Source of the DNA: Ichthyophis bannanicus
Lineage: Eukaryota; Chordata; Amphibia; Gymnophiona; Ichthyophiidae
Assembly (NCBI GenBank): GCA_033557465.1
Contig: CM066043.1
Span: forward strand, 81,002,662 to 81,066,661
DNA length: 64,000 nt
Direction: 5' to 3'
Of this stretch, positions 42,774-54,439 are shown one piece after another. Made by a program: the position numbers and the translations under genes. The notes below the pieces were generated by a model. It was given only the letters and a program-made list of their open reading frames with translations. It did not search any database and was not told the origin of the DNA. Each line of letters opens with the position of its first letter. Positions within the stretch are counted from its first letter, which is position 1.

Positions 42774-43514
42774 GGTAAGACCTGGGGAGGGTCCGTGGAG
42801 GGAGAAGGTCTCATGTAAGGCTTTCCAAGGCTGGATTGCTTTCTGGCAGGATGGTACTAAAAGGGGTCACGAATGGGAGGGGGGGGGAGGGTTGGGTCAG
42901 ATTACATTGGAGAAGAGTCAGATGAGATTCTGTTTTTATCCTTATGTGGTTTTACACCTCTTTCATGGTTTATAATGACATTCCTTTCCTTATGTGCTGT
43001 CCTGCTTATGTTATTGAAGCTTTATTTTAATTTTAATTTGTAAATGGCTTTGTTTGCATACAGAAAGGCTGTATATTAAATCCACCAAACCATAAGCCAT
43101 TGGGCTCAGACCAGAGAGTCTGAACGGGGCTTGGGTGGAAGGGGAGGAACATGCGGGCTGCAGCCACTTGGCCCATCCCCTATCTTGGGGGTCCAGGCCC
43201 TCAGCAGGTAGCACAGCTGCTCCGACTCTACCTGCCACAGCAAGGAACGTAGGCTTGTGCGGTAAGTGTCTGCCCCATGCGTTTAATGCAGGCTATGTGC
43301 TGGGTACACCCCTGCATGAACTGCCCAGTCTTTGCACTTACCATACATTTTTTTTTGGCACAAAATCTGCATTTTAGTAAGAGGGCCCCTTATGTCTTTA
43401 GGAAATAGCCCCAAAAGAGCTGCATGTTCATGGCTAAAATGGAGGCGTCTACATTTAATATCTGCCTATAGCAGGAGTAACTGCACACAGCTTTAAAACC
43501 TAGGCATGGGGGGG
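42774..43514. other. Unannotated stretch
   Basis: A G-run at 43508-43523 lies at the right edge. Nothing else recognised. Confidence 0.4.
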
Positions 43515-43862
43515 GGGGGGGGGAGTGGGAGAAGATATTCAGCAGCAGTGGCTAGCACTGATAAAGCGCCTTGCCATAGCCGCTGAATTCTAAGCCAGAT
43601 ATTCCGTGCCAGGGCCATATCCGGCCACCAGCGTTGAATATCTGTGAACCTGTGCTGATACTGAGCCGCTGCCCAGTTAGCTTCCGTAGGTAAAGTTAAG
43701 CCAGCCTTTGCCATGCCTGACTTTACCCGCTTGTTGAGCAGCGGCTCAATATTGCCACATTGGGCCGTGCAGTGTTAGTGCCTCTGAATACGCCGCTCAG
43801 CGGCATCTACACTATTTGTAGGTCTGCAAACAGTGTAAATGCCTTTGAATATCGCCCCTGAG
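43515..43862. mobile_element. MITE-like element with gatattcag ends
   Basis: The left end agatattcagcagc and right end tttgaatatcgcccc are inverted matches. Internal gaatatct and gccgctgaa motifs recur. Related pieces occur at 53235-53400 and 61440-61600. No target duplication is clear. The superfamily is not assigned. Confidence 0.5.
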
Positions 43863-44879
43863 ACTCTCCCCATGCTTCGCCCAACTACCGCCAGCCACTC
43901 CTATACATGCGTAATGTAAAAGTCCTATGCCTTCTTGCTACCGCGTGTATCGTTATGCCCGTAACCCAGGTGTGAAACAGGGTTTGCACTTGACCGCTCC
44001 TTTATAAAATCACCCTCCATGGGTGCATGCATTTTTCCAAGCTTTTAAGTAACATTTCATATATGCAGCTACTTTGATACTGTTTTCTTTTACCTTTTTA
44101 TTTATAAACCGAACGCACCATGTTTTGACAAATTATTTTCTATCCAGAAAAACAGGAATAGTCTCATTTTGGGGCAGTCTTTCCTGGTGCAAGGATAGGA
44201 AGGTGCAAAGCGCTCTCCGTAAGCCCCCACACATTTATTTTACATCCTGTGGAGAGGGGCCCAGGCATGACTGTCATAGGAACCCTGGTTATTCTGCAGG
44301 ATGGAGCAAAGATGATATTTTACTTGCTACGGTGTGGATTTCTTTGCTTTTTAACCGTACACAGAGGAAATGGCTCTCTTTTAAAACAGAAGTCACATTC
44401 ACACTTTGGCAGCAGGTATGCCTCTGTCCAATGGATCTGGCGCACTCGCAGCAGAGTGTCTTAGGCTAGGACGGCCACCGGGCCTGATTTATGATGGCCT
44501 TTCTTCCATGCTGAGCCTCTAGAGAAAGCTTAGCACATATTTTCATTGTTTTGGTTCACTTTGTTAAGCATAAGCAATAAGATGTAGCTTCTGAAGCTCA
44601 AAATGCTTTGCAGACAGCCCAAGTTTGGACTGTTCAGGGAGACAGGGGTAGGAGGGAAGCGAAAGTTACAGTATGCAATTTTCCCCCTCCCCCTGCAAAT
44701 AGATGCCAGAAATAGCATTTGTTAAACAGTGCAGGATGTAGACCTTACCAAAGCAGAGCTAGAGTAAATGTCAGTTATGAGATATATATAATATATTTCT
44801 GTTTTGGGCCTGACTGTCTTCTCCTGTTGCTTTGCGCTTCCAGCTTAATTGAAACCAGCCCCATACGGAGGCTACAGTC
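43863..44879. other. Unannotated stretch
   Basis: The 131-aa plus frame (44074-44469) has no recognised domain. Nothing else is identified. Confidence 0.4.
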
Positions 44880-45075
44880 AGGACTTCCAAAATCTGTCCT
44901 GGGGGCCCCCACAGTCTGTGTGTGTTTTCAGGATAACCATAATAAATATGTATTAGGATAAATTTGCATACAATGAAGACTCGGCATATGCAAATTTGTC
45001 TCATTCATACTCATTGTAGCTATCCTGAAAATCCACAGGCTGTACGGATAACCCCCAGGACAGGTTTAAGAAATC
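44880..45075. repeat. Palindromic MITE (copy 2)
   Basis: The outer arms tcctgggggcccccac and taacccccaggacagg and the inner arms ttcaggata/tatcctgaaaa surround a gcatacaatg...catatgcaaatttgtctcat core. It is the same family as 25770-25885. Confidence 0.75.
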
Positions 45076-45284
45076 TGACGTATGTATTTTCCCCTTTGGT
45101 CAGGGGTCACAGGTCGTAGACCTCCTCAGTACATGTGCAGCCTAAATCAATCAGCAGGTGTCACTGTTCCATCATGGCTGGGATGTCCATTTGTTATTAT
45201 TTTTGAGTAGTTGTTCAGGGCACATCACATTCAAGTACACTAGATATTTCCCTATCTCCAGAGGGCTTAAACTAAATTTGTATC

Positions 45285-45405
45285 CAAGTTTGTCCTCCCA
45301 GGGGCTACAAGTGCTGTGCGGGGATCAAGAGCTGGACCTGGGCAGCAAACCCACATCTTTTGCAAGGCAACAAGCAGCACTGCCTCTACGCTACTGAGAT
45401 GGCCT
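45285..45405 (-). repeat. tRNA-derived SINE fragment, minus strand
   Basis: The reverse complement contains a tagcgtagaggcagtgctg A-box side and a tgggtttgctgccc B-box-like region. It is similar to 29090-29245. Confidence 0.4.
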
Positions 45406-45419
45406 GTTACAGGCAGACT

Positions 45420-46345
45420 TTTGAAAACCATTTTCTAAAATATTTTAATTATCATTTTTATATATCACCTCTCCCCAAAGACTACAACATAGGTTTGCAA
45501 TAATTTAAATTCATAACAACATTAAAACAGTAATAAATAAGAATGCATTCAAACTAAAAGCAATCTTGAACAGCCAGGATTTACAATCTTCACAAAAACA
45601 TAACCAGATCATTCACCATTTTCAGTTCATCTGGAATCTTATTGCAAAGGGCTGGACTGGTACTGTGCAAACAGACATCTACCGGAGTGTGCAACGGAGC
45701 CTTACTAACAGGTCATTGACTTCATGTAGGTAGATATCAGGCAACTCATAGAGGGGCCTAAGAATAAGTTTGTACATAAACAAGTATTGCAGCCTTTACC
45801 TGTTAAGCAAATCGGTAACTAATAGAGTGGAAGGGTAGTCTAATGGCTACAGCAGCAGGTTGAGAACTGGGGAAGCCAGGGGATGTGATTTTGGGCATGC
45901 TGCTTTACCCTCTACTGTCTCAGTAAGGCCTGCGGGGAAAGGAAAACACCTACTGTGCGTGAATGTAACTCACCTTCAGCTGCTCCTGGAAGAGGCCTGA
46001 GCTAAATCCAAAATCCCTTCCCCATAAGTAATGGTTCAATGTGTTCATACACTTTAGTTCTGGACAATACCTGGCTTCATGTTCAAGCCTCTGTAATAGA
46101 GTTTTACGTAGACTAACATGCAGGAATTCGCGCTAGTCTAAGGGTGATGTATGTAGTGCTTGAGCTACAGTGAGTAGTTCCTTTCCATCTATGTAAGGGC
46201 ACACATTTTGAATGTTCCATAAATGAAAGAAACTGGATTTAACAATAGAACCAATGTTTCTTCACGGTAAAGAAAGAATCCAGCTAGATTCCTAAGATCT
46301 TGACCTCCTCACTAGGAACTAAAATAGAATCTCCGAGATGAATCT
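45420..46345 (-). pseudogene. LINE RT C-terminal and 3' end, minus strand, with a SINE inserted
   Basis: Read on the minus strand from 46345: ISLGDSILVPSEEVKILGI, where the L-G-x-x-x-D motif is typical of the CR1/L2 post-RT region, then decayed C-terminal sequence and an AT-rich 3' end near 45420. A SINE (45825-46020) interrupts it. It is older than most LINEs in the window. Confidence 0.5.
45825..46020 (+). repeat. tRNA-derived SINE
   Basis: Contains gggtagtctaatggctacag (A-box side), a degraded B-box near 45880, gggcatgctgctttaccctc, then cctactgtgcgtgaatgtaa and gagctaaatccaaaat as the body and tail. It differs from the 36795 family in the second half. Confidence 0.6.
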
Positions 46346-46360
46346 CAGGACACTGAAAAC

Positions 46361-47420
46361 CAGGACCGGCTCAAGAGGTTCTGATGCCCAGGAGAATCTT
46401 CAGCTACTAATATGTACCCATGCATGCTCCCTATCATGCCCTCCCCAGCTATGTACCCTCCCACTATATGGGAGGGAGGAGTGGCCTATTGGTTGGGGCA
46501 CGGTACCTCAGGCTAGAAGGTCAGTGGTTCAAATCCCACTAGAGGACAACAACCTTGGGCCAGAAGGACTGGGCTTTCTAGTCCCACAGGTGCTCCTTGT
46601 GGTCTTGGGCAAGCCACTTAACCCTCCATTGCCTGTAAAATAGTTATCTCCAAGTTATAGTGCCCTGTTTAATGTAATTTCAGTTTGTTCAATGTAAAGC
46701 ACCTTGATATCATGGAAGGCAGTATATAAGAAATGTTAAATAAATAAATGTGCTATTTAATATTGACAAATATTAATGAATAATTTGAATTCACACATCT
46801 TATCAAAATTATTTTCTAGTACAAACATACAAAAACTTGCAGCATGTTAATAGTAACAAAAAGACCCAATAACTGGTGCTGCTCTGTTCCCTGCTGTGGT
46901 GCTGTGTACTGGCACCATCCTCCATCTGGTCAATCTTTCTGTCTGCTGACTGCCGACGTGCTATGCTAATTAGTGCCTGCTCCAGAGCCGACTGCACAAA
47001 ATACTCGGCATGTATACTGAATCAGAAGATTGTCAAAGATCTCACCTGCAGCCATGTACCAGCTGCGCGCCATTGATAGTGTCATGGCTGCATGCAAAAT
47101 CATTTCTCTCTTCCTGTGGGGGAGGGGAGAGGAGGAAGATCTAAGAAATTAAGCAAGGTACTCGTGCTGCTTGCAACATCAAAGCAAGAGCATGGAGGTC
47201 ACCTGATTGTTAAATGAAAAAGAAAAGAGGTTGCTCCTGTATTATTTGCCCAAATGTGCTGCTGTATGATAGACAAATCACCGATGCAACTGGTAATCAT
47301 ACTCTGAATGAATCACTCCTTCATTTAATTCCTCCTTGTCTTTGCAATTTGTTTTTGCTGCCCCTAAAATTGGTTGCCTTAGGCAGCTGCCTAGTTTGCC
47401 TAGTGCTAGGGCCGACCCTG
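46361..47420. mobile_element. hAT-type non-autonomous element with perfect 8-bp target duplication
   Basis: The ends are caggaccggctcaaga and gctagggccgaccctg. The octamer ctgaaaac flanks both sides (46353-46360 and 47421-47428), a perfect hAT-length duplication. Subterminal gcagctgcctagtttgccta is shared with the other family members. It contains a SINE at 46473-46750 and no transposase frame. Confidence 0.8.
46473..46750 (+). repeat. tRNA-derived SINE with L2-like tail, nested in the hAT element
   Basis: The head has ggcctattggttggggcacg and gttcaaatcccactag. The middle has cttgggcaagccacttaacc. The tail has gtaaagcaccttgatatcat and ends (AAATA)n at 46736-46749. SINE and LINE share this tail type, which suggests mobilisation by an L2-like LINE (inference). 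Confidence 0.7.
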
Positions 47421-47462
47421 CTGAAAACACATTGTAAGGGTTATTTTTATTAGCAGTCAAAT

Positions 47463-47680
47463 GGAGGAGTAGCCTAATGGGTAGAGCATTGGTTTGGTAA
47501 CCAAAAGAACAGAGTTTGATTCCCACTAGCACTCTTTGTGGCCTCAGGCAAGTCACTTAACTCTCTAACATCTCAGAAGAAAGGCCTGGCAATCTGCTTC
47601 CAGTCACACTGCCAAAAAAACCCAGGAGCTGCTGGGTCAGCAGTGGCTTGAAGGCACACATTGCACTGCATTCTTGCTTA
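47463..47680 (+). repeat. tRNA-derived SINE with second conserved tail block
   Basis: Plus-strand member of the 36795 family: ggaggagtagcctaatgggt (A-box side), gtttgattcccactagc (B-box), caggcaagtcacttaac, agaagaaaggcctggcaatc and caggagctgctgggtcagc, ending near a ggcacacattgcact stretch. The length is about 215 bp. Confidence 0.75.
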
Positions 47681-49125
47681 AAGCACATTTTAGGCTTAAC
47701 ATAGGCAACTTATTTATAAAGGCAAGTAGACGCCTGCTTGTCTTTATCAAATACTAGGGTAAGTGGTAGATATCGTGCCTTGAGTTAAAGCAAGACATTT
47801 TCATCAACCGTAGAGCTGGTGTAACTTTCCACGCCGCTGGTTTTCCAGAACATATGTAAATTATAATATTTTATAATCTACACATGTATTAGTGCACTCT
47901 GTCCATTGTCTACCCAAACTGCGCCCCAGCGCAGGACCACCGGGAAAATGGCTGCCATCATGCCGGTGTGTACCTTCTACGCTGGTCGACATTTCATAAG
48001 AGGTCATTAGCGCATTTATAGGGGAATGACTTCATAAAACGACCTCCTTAGGGTCTCTGCATCCACAGTAACTTGGCTTTAGCTCGTTTTGAGTTAGCCA
48101 ACAGCAAACTTCATTTAAACATTAATTTAATTTACAGATGTTTGCCTCACGGTTCTTCCCAAGTTCACAACAGACCTGGATATCATCTGCATACCTTGTA
48201 TATTTTCACTAAGCTATTTCAAAAATCTCAGTGAGAGGCTGCACATATAAACTAGAAAGAACCAGAGACAAAATTTCATTGCTCTGCTGCCTGCAGTATA
48301 ACCTGTCTTTTATACAAGGGGCACACCCATCAAATAGGCTTTCTTTGGCTGCTTTCTTTGACCGGGAGTGGGTGTGGGTATGGGTTCAGGAAGGCGTGAG
48401 GGACAGGAATTGTGTTTTGTAGTTACCCCGTCCACAATGTGATGTCCTCATCAGCAATGCCTCCTCTTCCTCTTAAAATCTCAGCTATCAAGGCAGGTTC
48501 CACTTAGCTCGCCACTTTTAACGTGCTTGGGAGAGAAGATTTTGAATTGGGGGATATTGGTGGCTGTTTTTCTTTTGGGGTTTTAATGAAAATTAAGTAC
48601 GGAGGGTGGAAATGTAGAACATTTAATTGTTTATGTGGAATTGTATGGTTGAGTTTAGATGTCGGAAAGATCTTCAGGAGTATGAGTAGGTAGGAGAGGT
48701 AGTGTTGTCCTTAATCTAATTTTTTCATCCAATTTTATGTCCCAAAAGATTTTATAGGTAACCTTTGCTGGTGGGTGTGAGTGAAAGGGGGAAGGTTTCT
48801 GTGTTTCTTGGGGGCTTTGGGGGATGGCTTATATCGTTGGTTTATGAAAAGCAAGGGTTGGGCTAGCCTTGGTATTTTAGGTTTCAAGATGGGCTGGATT
48901 TATTTTGTTTTACTTCTATATTATCTGGAGACCTTTTTGACTTGGGGTATTTTTAGCTCTTATCATAATGTTCTAATCCTTTCTAAACTTTGGTAACTCA
49001 GTTTCAGGTAATCAGAAATTACCAGCAGCCTCGTTAGAATTTCATCTCGCTACTGCCATTGAAGTATTAATTTCCAGACATAGAAAATCTAAGGCATGAA
49101 ATGATTTTAAACCAAAACACAGTCA
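47681..49125. other. Mostly unannotated
   Basis: The segment 47700-48060 has weak inverted ends (tttataaaggcaag / ttcataaaacgacc) and could be a MITE. The segment 48540-49125 may be the 5' part of the LINE that follows but shows no motif. Confidence 0.35.
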
Positions 49126-49322
49126 GTGATCCTCTTTAGTTCCTGCTTGTTCTTTATAAGCCTTTTTTTGGAGGTTATTCCTACCCCCTGTTTAAGCATA
49201 AATGTCCGTTCTGTGTGCAGTAAGTACCTCTTTATCTATGACCTGCTCCAAGGCAAAGACCCTGTTTTTTTATTTGTTACTGAATTTGAATTATGCTCTG
49301 AAGGCGATCCATTAGTCTATGA
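49126..49322 (+). pseudogene. LINE endonuclease, N-terminal part, cut by a hAT element
   Basis: The frame reads LSINVRSVCSKYLFIYDLLQ and FLFVTEFELCSEGDPLVYD. It resembles the start of an APE endonuclease of CR1/L2-group LINEs, the catalytic ET motif reading TEF. It continues after 52108. The hAT element separates the two halves with an exact 8-bp duplication. Confidence 0.6.
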
Positions 49323-49433
49323 CAGGGGTCGGCAACCCGCGGCTCCGGAGCCGCATGCGGCTCTCTCTCACCTTTGCCGCGGCTCCGGAGCACACTGCCG
49401 GCTTTAAACGTCGCGTTATGGGCTCCCTCCCTT

Positions 49434-49662
49434 CTTCTGCAGCCGCGGTTCCCTGTCTCTTAGGGAACCGCGGCTGTGCTTTTAAAATCATCTCGGAGCC
49501 CTTCCTGTCTTGACGGGCTCCGTGCAGCATTGTCCCGCCTCTAAAGGAAGTTTTGGAGGCGGGACAATGTTGCACGGAGCCCGTCAAGACAGGAAGGGCT
49601 CCGAGATGATTTTAAAAACACAGCCGCGGTTCCGTAAGAGGCAGAGAGCCGCGGCTGCAGAA
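49434..49662. repeat. Long hairpin inside the hAT element
   Basis: Arms of about 110 bp (49434-49543 and 49550-49662) are near-perfect inverted copies, including cggagcccttcctgtcttga and its complement, with a loop of about 6-10 bp. Confidence 0.8.
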
Positions 49663-49675
49663 GAAGGGAGGGAGC

Positions 49676-51150
49676 TGACATGGAGGGAGGGAGCAGATAT
49701 GAATGAATGGATGGATGGATGGAGGGGAGGGGGGGGGGCTGACATGGAGGGAGGGAGCAGATATGAATGGATGGAGGGAGGGGGGCTGACATGGAGGGAT
49801 GGAGGGGGCTGACATGGAGGGAGGGGGGCTGATATGAATGGATGGAGGGAGGGGGGCTGACATGGAGGGATGGAGGGGGCTGACATGGAGGGAGGGAGCA
49901 GATATGAATGGATGGAGGGAGGGGGGCTGACATGGAGGGATGGAGGGGGCTGACATGGAGGGAGGGAGCAGATATGAATGAATGGAGGGAGGGGGGCTGA
50001 CATGGAGGGATGGAGGGGGCTGACATGGAGGGATGGATCGAGGGGGGCTGACATGGAGGGAGGGAGCAGATATGAATGGATGGAGGGAGGGGGGCTGACA
50101 TGGAGGGATGGAGGGGGCTGACATGGAGGGAGGGGGGCTGACATGGAGGGAGGGAGCAGATATGGATGGAGGGAGGGGGGCTGACATGGAGGGAGGGGGG
50201 CTGACATGGAGGGATGGATCGAGGGGGGCTGACATGGAGGGAGGGAGCAGATATGAATGAATGGAGGGAGGGGGGCTGACATGGAGGGATGGATCGAGGG
50301 GGGCTGACATGGAGGGATGGAGGGGGCTGACATGGAGGGAGGGAGCAGATATGAATGGAGGGAGGGAGGGGGCTGACATGGAGGGAGGGAGCTGATATGA
50401 ATGGATGGAGGGAGGGAGGGAGGGGGGCTGACATGGAGGGAGGGGGGCTGACATGGAGGGATGGAGGGAGGGGGCTGACATGGAGGGATGGAGGGGGCTG
50501 ACATGGAGGGAGGGGGGCTGACATGGAGGGTGGGAGCAGATATGAATGTATGGTGGGAGGGGGGCTGACATGGAGGGATGGATCGAGGGGGCTGACATGG
50601 AGGGATGGAGGGGGCTGACATGGAGGGAGGGAGCAGATATGAATGAATGGAGGGAGGGGGGCTGACATGGAGGGATGGATCGAGGGGGGCTGACATGGAG
50701 GGAGGGGGGCTGACATGGAGGGATGGATCGAGGGGGGCTGACATGGAGGGATGGAGGGGGCTGACATGGAGGGAGGGAGCAGATATGAATGGATGGAGGG
50801 AGGGGGGCTGACATGGAGGGAGGGAGCTGATATGAATGGATGGAGGGAGGGAGGGAGGGGGGCTGACATGGAGGGAGGGGGGCTGACATGGAGGGATGGA
50901 GGGGGCTGACATGGAGGGAGGGAGCTGGTATGGATGGATGGATGGAGGGAGGGGGGCTGACATGGAGGGAGGGAGCTGATATGGATGGAGGGAGGGGGGC
51001 TGACATGGAGGGATGGAGAGGGCTGACATGGAGGGAGGGGGGCTGACATGGAGGGGGCTGACATGGAGGGATTGGGGAGGCGGGCTGACATGGAGGGAGG
51101 GAGCTGATATGGATGGAGGGAGGGAGGGAGGGGGCTAACATGGAGGGATG
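49676..51150. repeat. Minisatellite with gacatggagggagg core
   Basis: It is built from variable 17-46-bp units combining ggctgacatggaggga, gcagatatgaatgga and tggagggagggggg. Higher-order groups repeat in the order gcagatatgaatg-, ggggggctgacatgg-, tggagggggctgacatgg. Unit sequences are highly homogeneous, indicating recent expansion. Confidence 0.9.
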
Positions 51151-51640
51151 GAGCACTGGTAATGGGGTTGAGGGGACGAGCACTGGAAATGAGCTGATTA
51201 GGGGAGGCTAGGACTGGTAATGAGCTGATGGGGGGTAGGACTGGTATTGGGCTGATTAGGGGAGGCTAGCACTGGTAATGGGGTTGAGGGGGGATTAGCA
51301 CTGGAAGCGAGCTGATTGGGGGGCTTTGACTGGGCATGGGCTGATTGTGGGGAGGGGAGGATAGAGCTGCTGGCCCTGGAAGATAACTGGGGGCTAAGGC
51401 TACAAATGGGCTGATATGAGGGGATGGGAGAATGGAACTGGATCTGAGAGGGGCTGCCATGGTATTTGTACTAGAAGGGACTGGTCAGTGGGGAAGGAGG
51501 GGGACTGGAAGGAAATGGACACCAGTGGCAATCATGGGAATGCAAGTTGACATTGGAAGGTACTGGGAGTGAGGACTGGAAAGGGGCTGATATTGGGGAG
51601 GGTTACTGGGACTGGAAATAGGCTGATGGAAAGAAGTGAA
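51150..51640. repeat. Second, more diverged tandem repeat in the hAT element
   Basis: Units of about 35-45 bp share gagctgattaggggaggct and aggactggtaatg. The same unit, reversed, forms the array at 54440-54900. Confidence 0.8.
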
Positions 51641-52107
51641 GAAAACGAAAGAAGAGATAAGAACTGGCAGATGGACCATAGACCACAGAAAGAGAGCTAA
51701 GAGAAGACAGGAAAGCAGAAGCCTCAGATCGGGACCAGCATGATCAAAGAATAAATTGGTCAGACAACAAAGGTAGAAAAAATAATTTTATTTCATATTA
51801 GTGATTTGACTACAAAATCATCATAATTTTGAAATCAAATATTGTTACTTCTTGTTGTTATATTTTCTGGCGTATTTTTTTTGGTGTGCGAAGGAAGAGG
51901 GGTAGTCTTATACGGCGAGTATAGGCCAAACACCTATATTTTAAACAGGAAAAGTAGGGGGTCGTATATAGCATTAAGGTAAGAAACAATATATGCAGTG
52001 TTAGATTTGTTTTAAATGTCGCAATGGTTTTGCGGCTCCCAGTTTTTTTTTTCCCTTCGGAAACGGGTCCAAGTGGCTCTTTATGTCTTAAAGGTTGCAG
52101 ACCCCTG

Positions 52108-53230
52108 GTCTATGACCTTTGACTCCCTGGATATAGTTTTATCAATGTCCCTCGGGTGGGGCGGACGGGAGGGGCCTTTTAATATTGTATAAATCCTTTA
52201 CATTGCTTGATTCTCTAAACGCTCCAGATTTGGAGGCATGGTGCTGTGAAATTTCTGCCACCGATTTTGGGGAAAATTTTTATTTTTTTTAATCTTAGTT
52301 TATCGACCTCCAGGCACAAGGCTTAGAGTGCAAGAGCCCTTCTTGGATTTGGTAACTTCTCGGGATACTGCCTCCCCTATCTGTTTACTTTTAGGTCATA
52401 TTAATCTCCATTTGGAAGATCACTAAGATACTCATGCTCAAGACTATATTGCATCCTTGCAAGCTTTAGGTTTTACGGTAGCTACAATTTAGGTCATTAT
52501 TTGGACCAGTGGGCTTATTTTGTTTCCTCCTTTTCCAATTGCTTTATTTCAGGGGTGGTCACATCTCCTATGATTTGGTCAGATCATTATTTAGTGGAGT
52601 TCATTTTTCACCATCCCAGTATTAGGACAGCACCCCAGCCTTTATTTGAACACAAACCTCCCTCTAGACAAATATTGGAGTAAGATGCAAATGTCTGCGT
52701 TCCTGGGAACAGATTTAACTTCCTCCTCTTTGGCTGATTGGATTAATAAATCACGTGAAATTTATAGATGAGATTGCCCCATTAGTATGTAAAAAAGGCT
52801 CGTAGTTACTCAGAAGCTTCCTTGGTATAGCCAAGGCTAACAATAATGAAAGGAGAATGTAGAGCTTTAGAAGTTAATTGGAGAAAATCTCAAGATGTGC
52901 AAGACAAACAGACATGGAGGGTGAAATATAAGGCATCTATTCGTATGGCGTGAATCAAGGTTCTTAATGATTTTCCCATCTAGATAAGAATGCTCAGGTG
53001 CCGCAAAACGTAAGACATAAAACGATTTCCTCACTAAGGAGGAGATAAATAGTTTAAAAGTCAGTTCCTTATCCATTATAATATCCAGTGTGGTGCTGTC
53101 ATCTTCAATTGGTCTAAGAGAGCCAGCCATTGGAGGGGAGAAATCACCGAGTCATTCTTGCTAAAGCAAACTGCAGAAGATTTAGTTTAATAAAGTCAGA
53201 TGATGTTGGCCAAGGAAAGTAAGTCTAAAG
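52108..53230 (+). pseudogene. LINE endonuclease (continued) and rearranged pol remnant
   Basis: After the hAT element the LINE continues with LPGYSFINVPRVGRTGGAF, then VYRPPGTRLRV-like sequence and LLGHINLHLEDH (GDFN equivalent, decayed) and SPMIWSDHYLVEFIF (SDH motif, 52573-52605). Downstream frames are broken. At 52960-53125 the minus strand has LDIIMDKELTFKLFISSLVR, a post-RT segment in the wrong orientation, as expected from 5' inversion (twin priming) or a separate insertion. Confidence 0.55.
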
Positions 53231-53234
53231 ATGT

Positions 53235-53400
53235 AGGACCCGATACTGAGTTAGGACGGCTAGACACAAGTACAGCGCCTAGCCACCGCTGCCATCCTCT
53301 AACCCTGGATATTTAATGCCGAGGTCATAGGCGGCCCCAGCACTGAATATCCAGGGTCGCCGCACATACTATCTGTGGGGCATTCGGTAAAAATGGTATT
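53235..53400. mobile_element. MITE-like fragment (gaatatcca family)
   Basis: Contains ctggatatttaatgcc and cactgaatatccaggg in inverted arrangement with gccgctg-like motifs. Related to 43515-43862 and 61440-61600. Confidence 0.45.
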
Positions 53401-54439
53401 ACCCCTATTACTTTACTTGTAGGCATCAACGATGGACAGAGATTTCTGTTGATAAGAGGAGTTCCACTTCAGCAGTATAGGAGCAACAGCTTGGTAGTGC
53501 TGTAGCGCCTGGTTTTAGACCTGTAATGGGTCATTTAAAATGTTTAATTAAAAAGGAGGGCTCACTTCGAGAGTAGGATGATTCCTGCTCATGGTGAGTC
53601 ATCCGACAAAAAATATATAACGGAAAATAGATGTTCAAGATTATTGTGTGAAATCAAGTATTTGGGGGGGCATTTAGAACCCATAGCAAACCCGCCATAT
53701 CCTAACAGCACTACTAGGGACTCACAAAGCACCAAACCCTACCTATCAAAAGGCAACATTGCAAATATTAAACCAATACATCTTAGAGAATACCAATACA
53801 CCTCCTACTGGGGAAAGAGAACAAGTGGGACTGTCAAATAGAAACTACCCAAACAGAATAGCTTGGTTACACATGCAGAACATAGACCATCATCAAACAA
53901 AGACCAAGGGATCACAATTTAGAAAGAGAAAGACAATAATTAAAATGGTAACCCCAAAAGCAAAACTTGGAATGTACAACACTGTAGAAATAAAAATATA
54001 AATTAATTTCCTCTTCTACTAAACAAAATGCAAAGATATTAACCATGCATTTTTCCCAGAGCCGACATATTCTAGTTAACAAATTCAAAATAAATTATTT
54101 TTCTACCTTTTATTGTTTGTGCATTTTATTTTTAAGTTGCAACTGTTCCAGTCACTTTCTTCTGGTTTCTTCTTGTCTTCTGCTAACTCTCCATTGTCTG
54201 CTGTCCATTTGTCCTTTCTTCTCTCTTCTAGTTTTTTTTTCCATTCTCTCTCTACATCTGCTTTAACATACTGATCTTTCTCCATTTGCTCTTTCCTCCA
54301 TCTCTTTCTTTATTCCTTTTTCATCCACTCAAATTTTACACCTCCATCCTCAATCCCCAGTTACTCTCCCAATAGCCAGCCAATAGTAGATTTTTCTTCC
54401 CTTCCATAAAAAATATATTTTCCCCTCTCCATTTCACTC
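53401..54439. other. Unannotated stretch
   Basis: Overlapping plus frames at 53578-53841 and 53759-54001 are asparagine- and threonine-rich with no known domain. The segment 54100-54440 is pyrimidine-rich. Confidence 0.4.

Larger units (their letters stand above)
49323..52107. mobile_element. hAT-type element with internal hairpin and 1.5-kb minisatellite
   Basis: The terminal inverted repeats caggggtcggcaaccc and ggttgcagacccctg are typical of hAT (Charlie-like) ends. The octamer gtctatga flanks both sides (49315-49322 and 52108-52115). The 2,785-bp element has a palindrome at 49434-49662, a minisatellite at 49676-51150, a second repeat type at 51150-51640 and a unique 3' part. No transposase is present. 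The minus strand of the minisatellite gives long open frames that are not genes. Confidence 0.85.

Noticed and set aside
49541..51183. Three overlapping minus-strand open frames of 516, 481 and 523 aa, proline/serine/histidine-rich
   Set aside because: All three frames are open because the gacatggaggga minisatellite contains no stop on that strand. The proteins are simple translations of the repeat and have no domain.
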